Positions 7,973 through 15,705 of a stretch of 20,325 nt of DNA are shown piece by piece. Source of the DNA: a virus. The stretch covers positions 1 to 20,325 of the IMG/VR virus record IMGVR_UViG_3300009593_000164. The stretch is one strand, 5' to 3'. The translations under genes and the position numbers were made by a program. The notes under the pieces are model-generated. The model ran no database searches. It was not told the origin of the DNA and saw nothing but the letters and a program-made list of their open reading frames with translations. How positions within the stretch are numbered: the stretch's first letter is position 1; every line of letters begins with the position of its first letter.

Positions 7973-8733
7973 GCGTTACTGTAGGATTAACAAGTGATAG
8001 TTCAGCATTATTACAACAAAATATAGATATAATTGCATTTAGAGATAGAGCACAAAGTCTTGCCGATGACTATGCTGTTCCGTCAGCAGATATTGATAAT
8101 TTAGCAATCACAAAATTTAATTCAATTATACAGACTCAAAATCATATTATAAGTGCTGGTGGAAATGTAGGATTAGGATCAACTTGCTATTCTGCAGATA
8201 CTAATATCTTTAGTACTAACTATGGTGACTTGGTAACTGGTATTGGAACAACATTAGGAGCACACACAGGAATTGTTGGAATTGGAACATCTACAGTTGT
8301 TGCAGTTGCTACTCTTAATCTAGATCTTTTGCAAGCATATCGATATCCAAAGATTGAATCTGGAACTCTTGATACATCAACAGATAATCCATTTGTAGGT
8401 GAAGGATATGTAACTTTAACTAGTGGCAATGCCGGAATAGGCAATAGTACTCGATACACTAGAGGTGCTGGTGCAGGATCAACAGTTTTTGCATTGGTAG
8501 GTGATTGTAATACGGCGGCTGGCATTGCTACATTGAGAACTTTATATACCAATCAGATAGCAGGTATATCCTCATTTGTGAGTGCTGCTACCGTAATTAA
8601 AGGAGAAAAAACTGAATATCAACTTCATGTTTGGTCGTATGGTAGAAAGATTGCTACCAATACCGTTAGTAATACTTCAATTACCACTGTAATTGACACC
8701 TTGGAGAATCCTGGACTTGGAGGTCCGTATTAG
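7969..8733 (+). CDS. Putative virion structural protein
   Basis: Encodes 254 residues; ATG 7969 lies in an ATGA overlap with paralogue B, so coupling is likely. The N-terminal ~60 residues look helical (SALLQQNIDIIAFRDRAQSL), followed by Gly/Thr/Ile-rich beta sequence with GIGT-type turns (LVTGIGTTLGAHTGIVGIGT) like those of phage fibres. I do not recognise the family. It is the last gene of this structural block, before a sigma-70-type promoter starts the next unit. Confidence 0.5.
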   Translation: MSVTVGLTSDSSALLQQNIDIIAFRDRAQSLADDYAVPSADIDNLAITKFNSIIQTQNHIISAGGNVGLGSTCYSADTNIFSTNYGDLVTGIGTTLGAHTGIVGIGTSTVVAVATLNLDLLQAYRYPKIESGTLDTSTDNPFVGEGYVTLTSGNAGIGNSTRYTRGAGAGSTVFALVGDCNTAAGIATLRTLYTNQIAGISSFVSAATVIKGEKTEYQLHVWSYGRKIATNTVSNTSITTVIDTLENPGLGGPY

Positions 8734-8735
8734 GG

Positions 8736-8764
8736 TTGACACTGACCTTCTCCTGTCGTATAAT
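8736..8764 (+). promoter_or_regulatory. Exact consensus sigma-70 promoter
   Basis: TTGACA (8736-8741), a 17-base spacer and TATAAT (8759-8764) reproduce the bacterial housekeeping promoter consensus exactly. It begins three bases after the stop of the upstream structural gene. The predicted transcription start near 8771 leaves only a ~17-base leader before ATG 8788. It would let unmodified host RNA polymerase transcribe the small gene early in infection. Confidence 0.85.
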
Positions 8765-8787
8765 ATGGAGGTAATCAAGCAAACCAC

Positions 8788-8970
8788 ATGCAAGAAGATT
8801 TCCTTTCCCGCTGCGTCGTTGATCCAGTAGCACGCAAGTTTTATTTGTACTCCGAGAATGGTGATGAACGTGTAGTTGATTGTGAGACTGTAGATCAGTT
8901 CATGTCAGTACTTGAACTGGTGCGTGACAAGTGTGATGATGATGTCCTTGCGTATGCTGACCCTGTGTGA
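8788..8970 (+). CDS. Small acidic protein of unknown function
   Basis: Encodes 60 residues, acidic, with three Cys and a pattern of short strands and a helix (ARKFYLYSENGDERVVDCET, then VDQFMSVLELVRDKCDDD). I do not recognise a family. It lies directly behind the consensus sigma-70 promoter and in front of a hairpin terminator, so it appears to be a monocistronic, probably early-expressed unit inside a late cluster. The GGAGG at 8767-8771 is 16 bases from the ATG and largely upstream of the predicted transcript start, so it probably does not act as ribosome-binding site; the mRNA may be nearly leaderless. Confidence 0.6.
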   Translation: MQEDFLSRCVVDPVARKFYLYSENGDERVVDCETVDQFMSVLELVRDKCDDDVLAYADPV

Positions 8971-8992
8971 GGGAAAATTGACTTTTGATTCT

Positions 8993-9043
8993 AAAAAAGG
9001 GGGTAAAAAAATCCCGGCAAATTTTTGACCCCTTTACTTTTTT
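8993..9043 (+). terminator. Rho-independent terminator
   Basis: AAAGGGG pairs with CCCCTTT. The stem extends inward through GGGGT/ACCCC and, after one mismatch, an A5/T5 run, with a TCCCGGC-containing loop. A T-rich tract (TTTACTTTTTT) follows. The A-rich left flank could allow some function on the - strand as well. The T tract ends exactly where the first tRNA begins. Confidence 0.75.
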
Positions 9044-9116
9044 GCTCCCTTAGCAATCTGGTGAATGCACCGAACTCATAATTCGGCTAAGGTGAGTTCG
9101 ATCCTCACAGGGAGCA
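9044..9116 (+). tRNA. tRNA with CAU anticodon (Ile2 or Met)
   Basis: A 73-base cloverleaf. Acceptor stem GCTCCCT/AGGGAGC with discriminator A and no encoded CCA; short D arm; anticodon stem CCGAA/TTCGG with loop CTCATAA (anticodon CAT at 9077-9079); T arm GTGAG-TTCGATC-CTCAC. CAU can mean elongator Met or Ile2 (modified to lysidine to read AUA). The pairs C4-G69 and C5-G68 agree with what I recall as the TilS recognition pattern for Ile2, in contrast to U4-A69/A5-U68 of E. coli elongator Met. Ile2 is therefore favoured but not settled. Confidence 0.85.
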
Positions 9117-9122
9117 CCTCAC

Positions 9123-9207
9123 GCGAGTGTGGCGGAATCGGTAGACGCACCAGACTTAAAATCTGTTGAGAATTAATCTCGTGGGGGTTCAAGTCCCCCC
9201 ACTCGCA
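9123..9207 (+). tRNA. trnL(uaa): tRNA-Leu (anticodon UAA)
   Basis: An 85-base cloverleaf with acceptor GCGAGTG/CACTCGC, discriminator A, anticodon stem CAGA/TCTG with loop CTTAAAA (anticodon TAA at 9157-9159), a long class II variable arm (TTGAGAATTAATCTC region) and T arm GGGGG-TTCAAGT-CCCCC. It reads UUA and UUG. It starts six bases after the CAU tRNA, so the two are probably co-transcribed. Confidence 0.93.
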
Positions 9208-9216
9208 CTAAATAAT
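9208..9216 (+). promoter_or_regulatory. CTAAATA-type late-promoter candidate
   Basis: CTAAATAAT begins on the base right after the tRNA-Leu discriminator and lies 16 bases before ATG 9233. The identical nonamer occurs before the 1958-residue fibre gene (9791), which supports a promoter role for the CTAAATA variant of the late motif. Confidence 0.4.
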
Positions 9217-9232
9217 CGAAAAATAGAATATT

Positions 9233-9502
9233 ATGAATTATCACATAACCACTGCATATTGTTGGTATAGTCGAAAAAAGACCATTGTGCTTATGTATTT
9301 CATAAATGAAATTCCGTTTACTTTTGATGAACTACCTCACCACGCGCTTTTCATCCCAGATGTTGTAGATGCAGCAAATGAAGAAAGATCTTTTGAACCA
9401 GAAGATCTATATAAAGCATCTAGTTACTTAATTGCAGAAGAATGCCATCCAATGCTTTTTGAGTTAGAATTAGAAAACCCAGAATTATTACCTGTGGATT
9501 GA
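9233..9502 (+). CDS. Hypothetical small acidic protein
   Basis: Encodes 89 residues, acidic after the first ~20. Not recognised. The segment FTFDELPHHALFIPDVVDAA, then FEPEDLYKASSYLIAEECHP, looks mostly helical. There is no clear ribosome-binding site at ATG 9233; an in-frame ATG at 9293 would give a 69-residue protein starting MYFINEIPFTFDEL, also without a clear site. The gene sits between tRNA-Leu and tRNA-Thr, and its TGA ends one base before the tRNA-Thr 5' end, so processing of the tRNA must cut immediately behind the reading frame. Confidence 0.55.
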   Translation: MNYHITTAYCWYSRKKTIVLMYFINEIPFTFDELPHHALFIPDVVDAANEERSFEPEDLYKASSYLIAEECHPMLFELELENPELLPVD

Positions 9503-9503
9503 T

Positions 9504-9577
9504 GCCAAATTAGCTCAGTTGGATAGAGCAACTGTTTTGTAAACAGTAGGTCAACAGTTCAAGTCTGTTATTTGGCT
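9504..9577 (+). tRNA. trnT(ugu): tRNA-Thr (anticodon UGU)
   Basis: A 74-base cloverleaf with acceptor GCCAAAT/ATTTGGC, discriminator T, D arm GCTC-AGTTGGATA-GAGC, anticodon stem ACTGT/ACAGT with loop TTTGTAA (anticodon TGT at 9538-9540), and a T arm with loop TTCAAGT closed by AACAG/CTGTT. No CCA is encoded. It reads ACA, a favoured threonine codon in the AT-rich genes around it. Confidence 0.93.
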
Positions 9578-9592
9578 TATAAAGGAGAAACT

Positions 9593-9772
9593 ATGAGAAT
9601 AAATTTATGGTATTCAAAAAGTATGCAACAGTGGAGATGGACTCTCTCTGAAGAGTTTAAAAATGGCAAAACTACGTTAGAACAACATGCCGGACAACAA
9701 GCAGAATTGCGTGATGCAATGGATGATGTAGCAAATACAGTGGAATATATTCTATCCCAAAAATTTGATTAA
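9593..9772 (+). CDS. Hypothetical 59-residue protein
   Basis: Encodes 59 residues from ATG 9593, chosen because AGGAG at 9583-9587 stands five bases before it; a longer in-frame start (TTG 9572) lies inside the tRNA-Thr and is rejected. The N-terminus MRINLWYSKSMQQWRWTLSE is Trp-rich and probably a small beta sheet, followed by a helix (QQAELRDAMDDVANTVEYIL). I do not recognise the family. It begins 15 bases after the tRNA and ends 56 bases before the giant fibre gene. Confidence 0.6.
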   Translation: MRINLWYSKSMQQWRWTLSEEFKNGKTTLEQHAGQQAELRDAMDDVANTVEYILSQKFD

Positions 9773-9790
9773 GTTACTCTTCCTCATCTA

Positions 9791-9799
9791 CTAAATAAT
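9791..9799 (+). promoter_or_regulatory. CTAAATA-type late-promoter candidate
   Basis: CTAAATAAT lies 29 bases before ATG 9829, between the non-structural island and the giant fibre gene, where a late transcript would be expected to start. It is identical to the motif at 9208-9216. Confidence 0.45.
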
Positions 9800-9828
9800 C
9801 CTAACAGAACTTATAGTGTTTAGATAAG

Positions 9829-12800
9829 ATGGGTCTTTCTAGATTAGAAAATTTTCTTAAGAATGCGCGTGGCAATATCCTGTATGTAAGTCCTAATGAC
9901 CTGGATTCTACAGATAGTGTTGAAAATAGGGGTAATTCGCTTACCAGACCTTTTAAAACTATTCAACGTGCGTTGATTGAAGCGTCAAGATTTTCGTATC
10001 AGCGCGGTCTGAATAACGACAGATTCGGACAAACAACTATATTATTATATCCTGGCGATCATGTTATTGATAATAGACCCGGATACATTCCAGATGGAGT
10101 GAATAATTATAGGTTGCGTGATGGATCAGTAACCGATGATTTGCCACCTTGGGATCTTGAGTCAGTTTATGATTTAAATAACCCAGATAATGTTCTCTTT
10201 AAAATGAATAGTGTTCACGGGGGTGTAATTGTTCCTCGTGGTACTTCTATTGTTGGTCTTGACTTAAGAAAGACAAAGATTAGACCAAAATATGTTCCTA
10301 ATCCATCAAACGATAATATTGAAAGATCTGCACTGTTTAGAATAACCGGTGCTTGTTATTTCTGGCAGTTTACGATTTTTGATGCCGATCCAAATGGCAC
10401 TTGTTATAAAGATTACACAGATAATACCTTTGTTCCCAATTTCTCTCATCATAAGTTAACTTGTTTTGAGTATGCTGATGGTCTTAATAATGTAAGTATT
10501 AAGGACGAGTTCCAAACTTACAGCACCAATAGAACTGACCTTGACATGTATTATGAAAAGGTTGGATTAGTATATGGAACTGCTAGTGGTAGAGAAATTG
10601 AACCTGATTATCCTTCAAGTGCCCTTGACATTCAACCAAAAATTGATGAATACCGTATTGTTGGTTCTACTGGAGAAACAGTTGGAATTACAAGTATTAA
10701 ATCGGGAGATGGTGATACCTCAACCACTGATATCACTGTAACCACTGAATCGGCTGTAGCTGGTCTTGATGTTGATACTCCATTTAGAGTTGAAGGAATT
10801 ACCGCAGACGGATATGATGGTCAGTTTGTTGTTAGTGAAAGAATAAGTTCAACAGAATTTAAATATGAAGTTCAAAATGCTCCTGCAAATGCGTTACCAG
10901 CGATAACGGGATCAACAGTTACTCTTCAATCTGATACTGTTACATCTGCATCTCCATATATCTTTAACACATCATTGAGATCTGTTTTTGGTATGTGTGG
11001 TATGCACGCAGATGGAACCAAGGCGACTGGATTCAAGTCGATGGTTGTTGCTCAATTCACTGGTATCAGTCTTCAGAAGGACGACAGTGCGTTTGTAAAA
11101 TATAATTCAACAACAGGGGTATATCAAGACAGCACTGTTTCTGGTAATGAAACATTGAGTACAGATTCTAGGTCAAAATATAAACCATCATTTGCTAACT
11201 TCCATATTAAGTGTTCAAATAATGGTGTTATCCAGGCTGTTTCTATCTTCGCAATTGGATATGCAGAACACTTTGTGGTGGAAAGTGGTGCTGACATGTC
11301 CATCACCAACTCTAATAGTAACTTTGGTGCAAATGCTCTTGTGTCTAGAGGATTTAGACCAGAGGCATTCACCCAAGATGACCAGGGATATGTAACTCAT
11401 ATCATTCCACCAAAAGAAGTTCCAATCACTGAAAGTGCGATTGAATTCAATGCGATTGACGTAGCAAAAACCGTTGGTGTAGCATCAACCGCACATTTAT
11501 ACCTTTATCAACAGACAAACCAAGATGCTCCACCAGAGAACGTATTAGAAGGTTTTAGAGTTGGTGCAAGATCTTCTGATAACCTTCATGTTCTGGTTCC
11601 TTCAGGTGGAACTTCTGTAGAATTCAAATCACGTATTGTGATGCCAAACTCTGAATCAAGTTCAGAGAAGAAGTTTTTAGTATCGCAAAGTTCAGCAGGT
11701 ATTAATAGTATCAGTAGTAATACCATTACACTAACAGAACCACATACTTTTGAAACTACAGAATCCGTTAGAGTTTTTAGTGACAGTGGAAGACTACCTG
11801 ACGGATTATCTCCAAACACAGTATATTATGTAATTACAGATTCAAATGCTGCTTCTGGTATTACGACAAATGTTGATATTCAACTTGCTAAAACAGAAAC
11901 TGATGCAAAGAACTCTAGCGCAATACCAATTAATGATCTTGGTGGCACTTTATCAATTGTAAGTAGGGTATCTGATAAAAATTCAGGTGATATTGGTCAC
12001 CCAATTCAATTTGATACTAATCAAGGTCAATGGTTCGTTAAAGTTGCATCAGCAAGCACAGAGAACCAAATTTATCAAAATGTTATTGTTGGTCTTGGTG
12101 TAGGTGTTCTAGGTAATTCAACACCTAGAACTTATATTAAGAGAAAGTCGGACACCAGAAACGCAGTTGATACAACGTATAGATTGAGATACGTTATTCC
12201 TTCTTCAATTGGTGGAAAGGTTTCTAGAGCTCCTCAAGATGCATTTATTTTACAAGAATCTGGCGACACTCTTGGTGCAACCCAAGAAGAAATCCAAACG
12301 TATTTTGGAACAGGTTCTATTTCTCATGTTAACCAATTAAGAAACTCTAAATTTGTCGCAGACGCAAAGTGGTTCAATGATAATACTGCCACCATTATTG
12401 CAGAACTTCCACATGATCTAACTGTTGGATCAATGGTTGAAATTACCAATATTAAGAGTGCTACTAACACTCTTGGTGTTGGAAACTCTGGTTTTAATGG
12501 TATCTTCAATGTTGTTGGTATTAGTAGTGCATTAGCATTTACAGTTGGAATTAACACTAATCCTGGAGAATTCCAAAATGACACGTTAACAAGAAATACT
12601 AATTTACCATACTTTAAGAGAAAGCAATATAGTACTGATTTTATTGTTCAAGGAGCACAAGAAATTCAACCACTTATTGGTGGTCAGCAAGATGGCATTT
12701 ACTACTTTACTGTAATTAATGGTTCTAATAACCCACCAATTTCTCCGTTTACTGATAGGAGTTTTGCACAACCTGTTTTAAATCTCTATCCTCAAAGAGA

Positions 12801-15705
12801 CAAAGATACTCCACTTTCTGATCCGTTGCCAACAACCTCACTTGCTGAAAGTGAGATAATCGGTTCTGTTATTATTGATGATGTTAAAAAAAGTATAACA
12901 AGAGAAACGATTGATAAGTTTGTCAAAGACACTGATGTTGGTGTTGGTATTACTGATATTGTAACATCAATTGGAAGGACAGACCATACAATTCATACTG
13001 AAATTGATCATGGATTTAACCGCATTATTAGGGTTAGTATTGCAAGTAGTGGAAATGACTATGGCACAGGCGCAAATGCAACGTATTTTAATGCAAAATT
13101 AGTATCTATTGGTAGTTCTGTAACTGGTAAACATGCTACAGCAAAAGTTGATGTTGCTGATAGTGGTGGAATTACTGCAGTTCAAATTATGGATGGTGGT
13201 AGTGCATATGGTGTTGGTAACACAATGCACGTTGTTGGTATTGCAACTACAGGAAACTCTCATGTTCCTGCAGTCGTCACTGTCACATCAATCTATGATA
13301 ATAGAGGCGATATTGTTAGAATTAGTGGTGTAACCTCAGCAACAAATGAACCATACAATACTGTTTATAGGTTAACTGGACTAGAAGTTGGTGCAGCTAA
13401 GAGTTTTGTTATAAATTCAGATTCATTATCTGGTGTTCAAACTGCAGGAATTGGATCTGCTCCATTAACCAATGCAACAGCATATCTAACAGGCGAAGAG
13501 CTGAAGATTAGCACATTTACATTTGATAGTACTTCTGGTATTGCAACAGTAACGACATCTACTAATCATGGATTAAAGGTCAATAATAAGATTAAGATTT
13601 CTACGGGCATTTCTACTTTTGCCGTCTTTAATGATGATTTTGTTATTACAGAAAACATTAGTCTTACCAAGTTTAGTATTTTAGTTGGATCTGGTGCAAC
13701 AAATTCGACTGGTGTGACAGGTTCTTCCATGTTTGCACTGCGTGGTGGTATTCAATCTAATGATGGTATCCCAACCGTTGAAAATGAAAGTTTGAATGGA
13801 AGAATGGTTCCACAATATGCAGGAATTACTACAACTCTTGCATCTGGTATTGCAAATGCTGTTACTGATAGTGTTTCTTTGACGGGAGTTGCAAATCTTG
13901 GATTGAAAATTGGCGATTATCTTGCAATTGATGATGAAGTTGTTAGAATTAAAACTGCTCCTGCAAACCCAGCATCTAACCCAATTCGGGTTTTCCGTGC
14001 GGTTCTTGGAACCAGAGCAGTTCCGCATGACAATAGCGCAATTGTTCGTAGAATTAAACCATTCCCAGTTGAATTAAGAAGACACTCTATCAACAGAGCG
14101 TCTGGTCATACATTTGAATATGTTGGATTTGGTCCTGGTAACTATTCCACTGCTCTACCTGATAGACAGGATCGTAGCAGAACTGCTACTGAAGAACTAT
14201 TAGCACAAACCATCAAAGAATCTGGTGGTGTGAACTTCTTCACTGGTATGAATGACAAGGGTATTTCATATTCTGGTAACAAGAAGTTGAGTAGTGTTAC
14301 TGGTCAAGAAGAAATCTTTGATAGTCCAATCAGAACTGTAACTGGTGAGGACATTTCTGCACAGAAATCAATTAACCTGGTTAATGCAACTGATGCTGTC
14401 ATTACCAACTCTCTTCGTGTTGATGGTGGAGCAGAAGGTAAATCTACATCAGAATTCACTGGTCCGGTAATCTTTACCAACAAGGTTTCATCTACTTCTG
14501 CAAGAGGTATTGAAGCAACATCTATATTCATTCAAGGTGACTCTACTGTTTCTCGTAAGCAAACTGTTGGTATTGCAACTCCAATTACTGCAGGAACCCC
14601 TGGTGATATCGTATACTTTGAAAACCCAGATCAAGGAAAATATGTTGGTTGGGTTTATACCACAGCAAATGAGTGGAGAAGATTTGGTAATGTAAGTCTT
14701 TCTAAAGAACAAGACATTTACTTGTTTGATCAAGTTGGCATTGCAACTACAGCAGTTTCAAATGCTACTTTCCAAGTTGGTTCTGGTTCAAGTATATTTG
14801 CTATTGATGGTGATGGTGTTGGTATCGGAACAACAGCAAATGGTAAGAAACTGCGTGTAGTTGGCGATGCTGAAGTCACCGGAAACGTTAATGTTGGTGT
14901 CATAACTGCTTCACAATTCCATGGCGATGGAAATAACTTGACAAACCTGAACGCATCAGCGACTGGTTGGGAGCAAGTGGCATCTGGTCTTGGAACTGGT
15001 ATTTACAATAGTTCTTTAACCAATGTTGGAGTTGGTACTACCGTACCTAGATTTAACTTACATTTGGGACATCCTGGTCTTGGTAGAACTGCACTCTTTG
15101 TTGAGGGTAATTCTATATTCCATGCGGGAATTGCTGCATCTGATATCACGGTTGGAGTTATTACTGCTAATAACTTCAGATTGAACAACAGCAGCACTGG
15201 TCATATCAATGCTGGTATCGTTACTACCGGAACACTGGTTGTTGGAACTTCAGGCACTGTCATTACGACGACCTCAGATCAAAAGATTGGTTTTGGTACT
15301 GTATCTCCTAGAGCACAAGTTGATATTGAAGGAAGACTTCGCCTGAAGAGTTATCATGAGGCAGTTCAATCAGTTTCTAGTTCTTCTGGTAACGCTGTAA
15401 TTGACATATCACTCGCCCAAAACTTTACAATTACTACAACCGAGAATATCACACAATTTACTCTCACTAATACTCCTGATGAAGTAACTACCTTTACGAT
15501 TAAAATCGTTCAGGGAAGTACGGGTCGTAATGTCGGTATAGATACATTTAAGAACTCTGGCGGTACTGCTATTCCAGTATATTGGCCAGGTGGAGTTCTC
15601 CCTGTAGTCACTGTTGGTGCAGGTAAATCGGACATCTATTCATTTAAATCATTTGATGGATGTAGCACACTTTATGGAGTCGTTGGAGGTCAGAACTTCG
15701 GATGA
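9829..15705 (+). CDS. Giant tail-fibre/appendage protein (1958 residues)
   Basis: The N-terminus, MGLSRLENFLKNARGNILYV, is followed by TRPFKTIQRALIEA (residues ~39-52), the entry motif of pectate-lyase-like right-handed beta-helices. VPRGTSIVGLDLRKTKI and ITGACYFWQFTIFD continue that pattern to ~residue 250. The middle contains Ig-like or beta-sandwich units marked by 'HGL...G..I.I' and 'F.V....S...F' (for example 11690-11960, 12360-12600, 13510-13740) and a GxGY-type module (13020-13320). The last ~400 residues are fibre shaft with repeated GIGT/GVGTT and VGVITA elements. The final ~40 residues (YWPGGVLPVV... YSFKSFDGCSTLYGVVGGQNF) form a tip domain that recurs in phage fibres. Probably a trimeric adhesion or baseplate-attached fibre. 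No enzyme residues are identified. A late-promoter candidate precedes it, and its stop overlaps the next start. Confidence 0.7.
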   Translation: MGLSRLENFLKNARGNILYVSPNDLDSTDSVENRGNSLTRPFKTIQRALIEASRFSYQRGLNNDRFGQTTILLYPGDHVIDNRPGYIPDGVNNYRLRDGSVTDDLPPWDLESVYDLNNPDNVLFKMNSVHGGVIVPRGTSIVGLDLRKTKIRPKYVPNPSNDNIERSALFRITGACYFWQFTIFDADPNGTCYKDYTDNTFVPNFSHHKLTCFEYADGLNNVSIKDEFQTYSTNRTDLDMYYEKVGLVYGTASGREIEPDYPSSALDIQPKIDEYRIVGSTGETVGITSIKSGDGDTSTTDITVTTESAVAGLDVDTPFRVEGITADGYDGQFVVSERISSTEFKYEVQNAPANALPAITGSTVTLQSDTVTSASPYIFNTSLRSVFGMCGMHADGTKATGFKSMVVAQFTGISLQKDDSAFVKYNSTTGVYQDSTVSGNETLSTDSRSKYKPSFANFHIKCSNNGVIQAVSIFAIGYAEHFVVESGADMSITNSNSNFGANALVSRGFRPEAFTQDDQGYVTHIIPPKEVPITESAIEFNAIDVAKTVGVASTAHLYLYQQTNQDAPPENVLEGFRVGARSSDNLHVLVPSGGTSVEFKSRIVMPNSESSSEKKFLVSQSSAGINSISSNTITLTEPHTFETTESVRVFSDSGRLPDGLSPNTVYYVITDSNAASGITTNVDIQLAKTETDAKNSSAIPINDLGGTLSIVSRVSDKNSGDIGHPIQFDTNQGQWFVKVASASTENQIYQNVIVGLGVGVLGNSTPRTYIKRKSDTRNAVDTTYRLRYVIPSSIGGKVSRAPQDAFILQESGDTLGATQEEIQTYFGTGSISHVNQLRNSKFVADAKWFNDNTATIIAELPHDLTVGSMVEITNIKSATNTLGVGNSGFNGIFNVVGISSALAFTVGINTNPGEFQNDTLTRNTNLPYFKRKQYSTDFIVQGAQEIQPLIGGQQDGIYYFTVINGSNNPPISPFTDRSFAQPVLNLYPQRDKDTPLSDPLPTTSLAESEIIGSVIIDDVKKSITRETIDKFVKDTDVGVGITDIVTSIGRTDHTIHTEIDHGFNRIIRVSIASSGNDYGTGANATYFNAKLVSIGSSVTGKHATAKVDVADSGGITAVQIMDGGSAYGVGNTMHVVGIATTGNSHVPAVVTVTSIYDNRGDIVRISGVTSATNEPYNTVYRLTGLEVGAAKSFVINSDSLSGVQTAGIGSAPLTNATAYLTGEELKISTFTFDSTSGIATVTTSTNHGLKVNNKIKISTGISTFAVFNDDFVITENISLTKFSILVGSGATNSTGVTGSSMFALRGGIQSNDGIPTVENESLNGRMVPQYAGITTTLASGIANAVTDSVSLTGVANLGLKIGDYLAIDDEVVRIKTAPANPASNPIRVFRAVLGTRAVPHDNSAIVRRIKPFPVELRRHSINRASGHTFEYVGFGPGNYSTALPDRQDRSRTATEELLAQTIKESGGVNFFTGMNDKGISYSGNKKLSSVTGQEEIFDSPIRTVTGEDISAQKSINLVNATDAVITNSLRVDGGAEGKSTSEFTGPVIFTNKVSSTSARGIEATSIFIQGDSTVSRKQTVGIATPITAGTPGDIVYFENPDQGKYVGWVYTTANEWRRFGNVSLSKEQDIYLFDQVGIATTAVSNATFQVGSGSSIFAIDGDGVGIGTTANGKKLRVVGDAEVTGNVNVGVITASQFHGDGNNLTNLNASATGWEQVASGLGTGIYNSSLTNVGVGTTVPRFNLHLGHPGLGRTALFVEGNSIFHAGIAASDITVGVITANNFRLNNSSTGHINAGIVTTGTLVVGTSGTVITTTSDQKIGFGTVSPRAQVDIEGRLRLKSYHEAVQSVSSSSGNAVIDISLAQNFTITTTENITQFTLTNTPDEVTTFTIKIVQGSTGRNVGIDTFKNSGGTAIPVYWPGGVLPVVTVGAGKSDIYSFKSFDGCSTLYGVVGGQNFG

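Noticed and set aside
8767-8771. GGAGG as ribosome-binding site for the 60-codon gene.
   Set aside because: It is 16 bases from the ATG and mostly upstream of the predicted transcription start of the consensus promoter.
9572-9592. TTG start inside tRNA-Thr for the 59-residue protein.
   Set aside because: The ATG at 9593 has AGGAG five bases upstream, and the longer start would put coding sequence within the tRNA acceptor stem.
13020-13320. GxGY repeats as calcium-binding RTX-type repeats.
   Set aside because: The GGxGxDxxx nonapeptide pattern is absent; the repeats fit the phage structural GxGY type better.
13681-14028. A 115-codon - strand open frame, and similar antisense frames elsewhere (for example 4548-4964, 18950-19414).
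   Set aside because: All lie fully inside or across well-supported + strand genes; their translations are low-complexity and match no family pattern.
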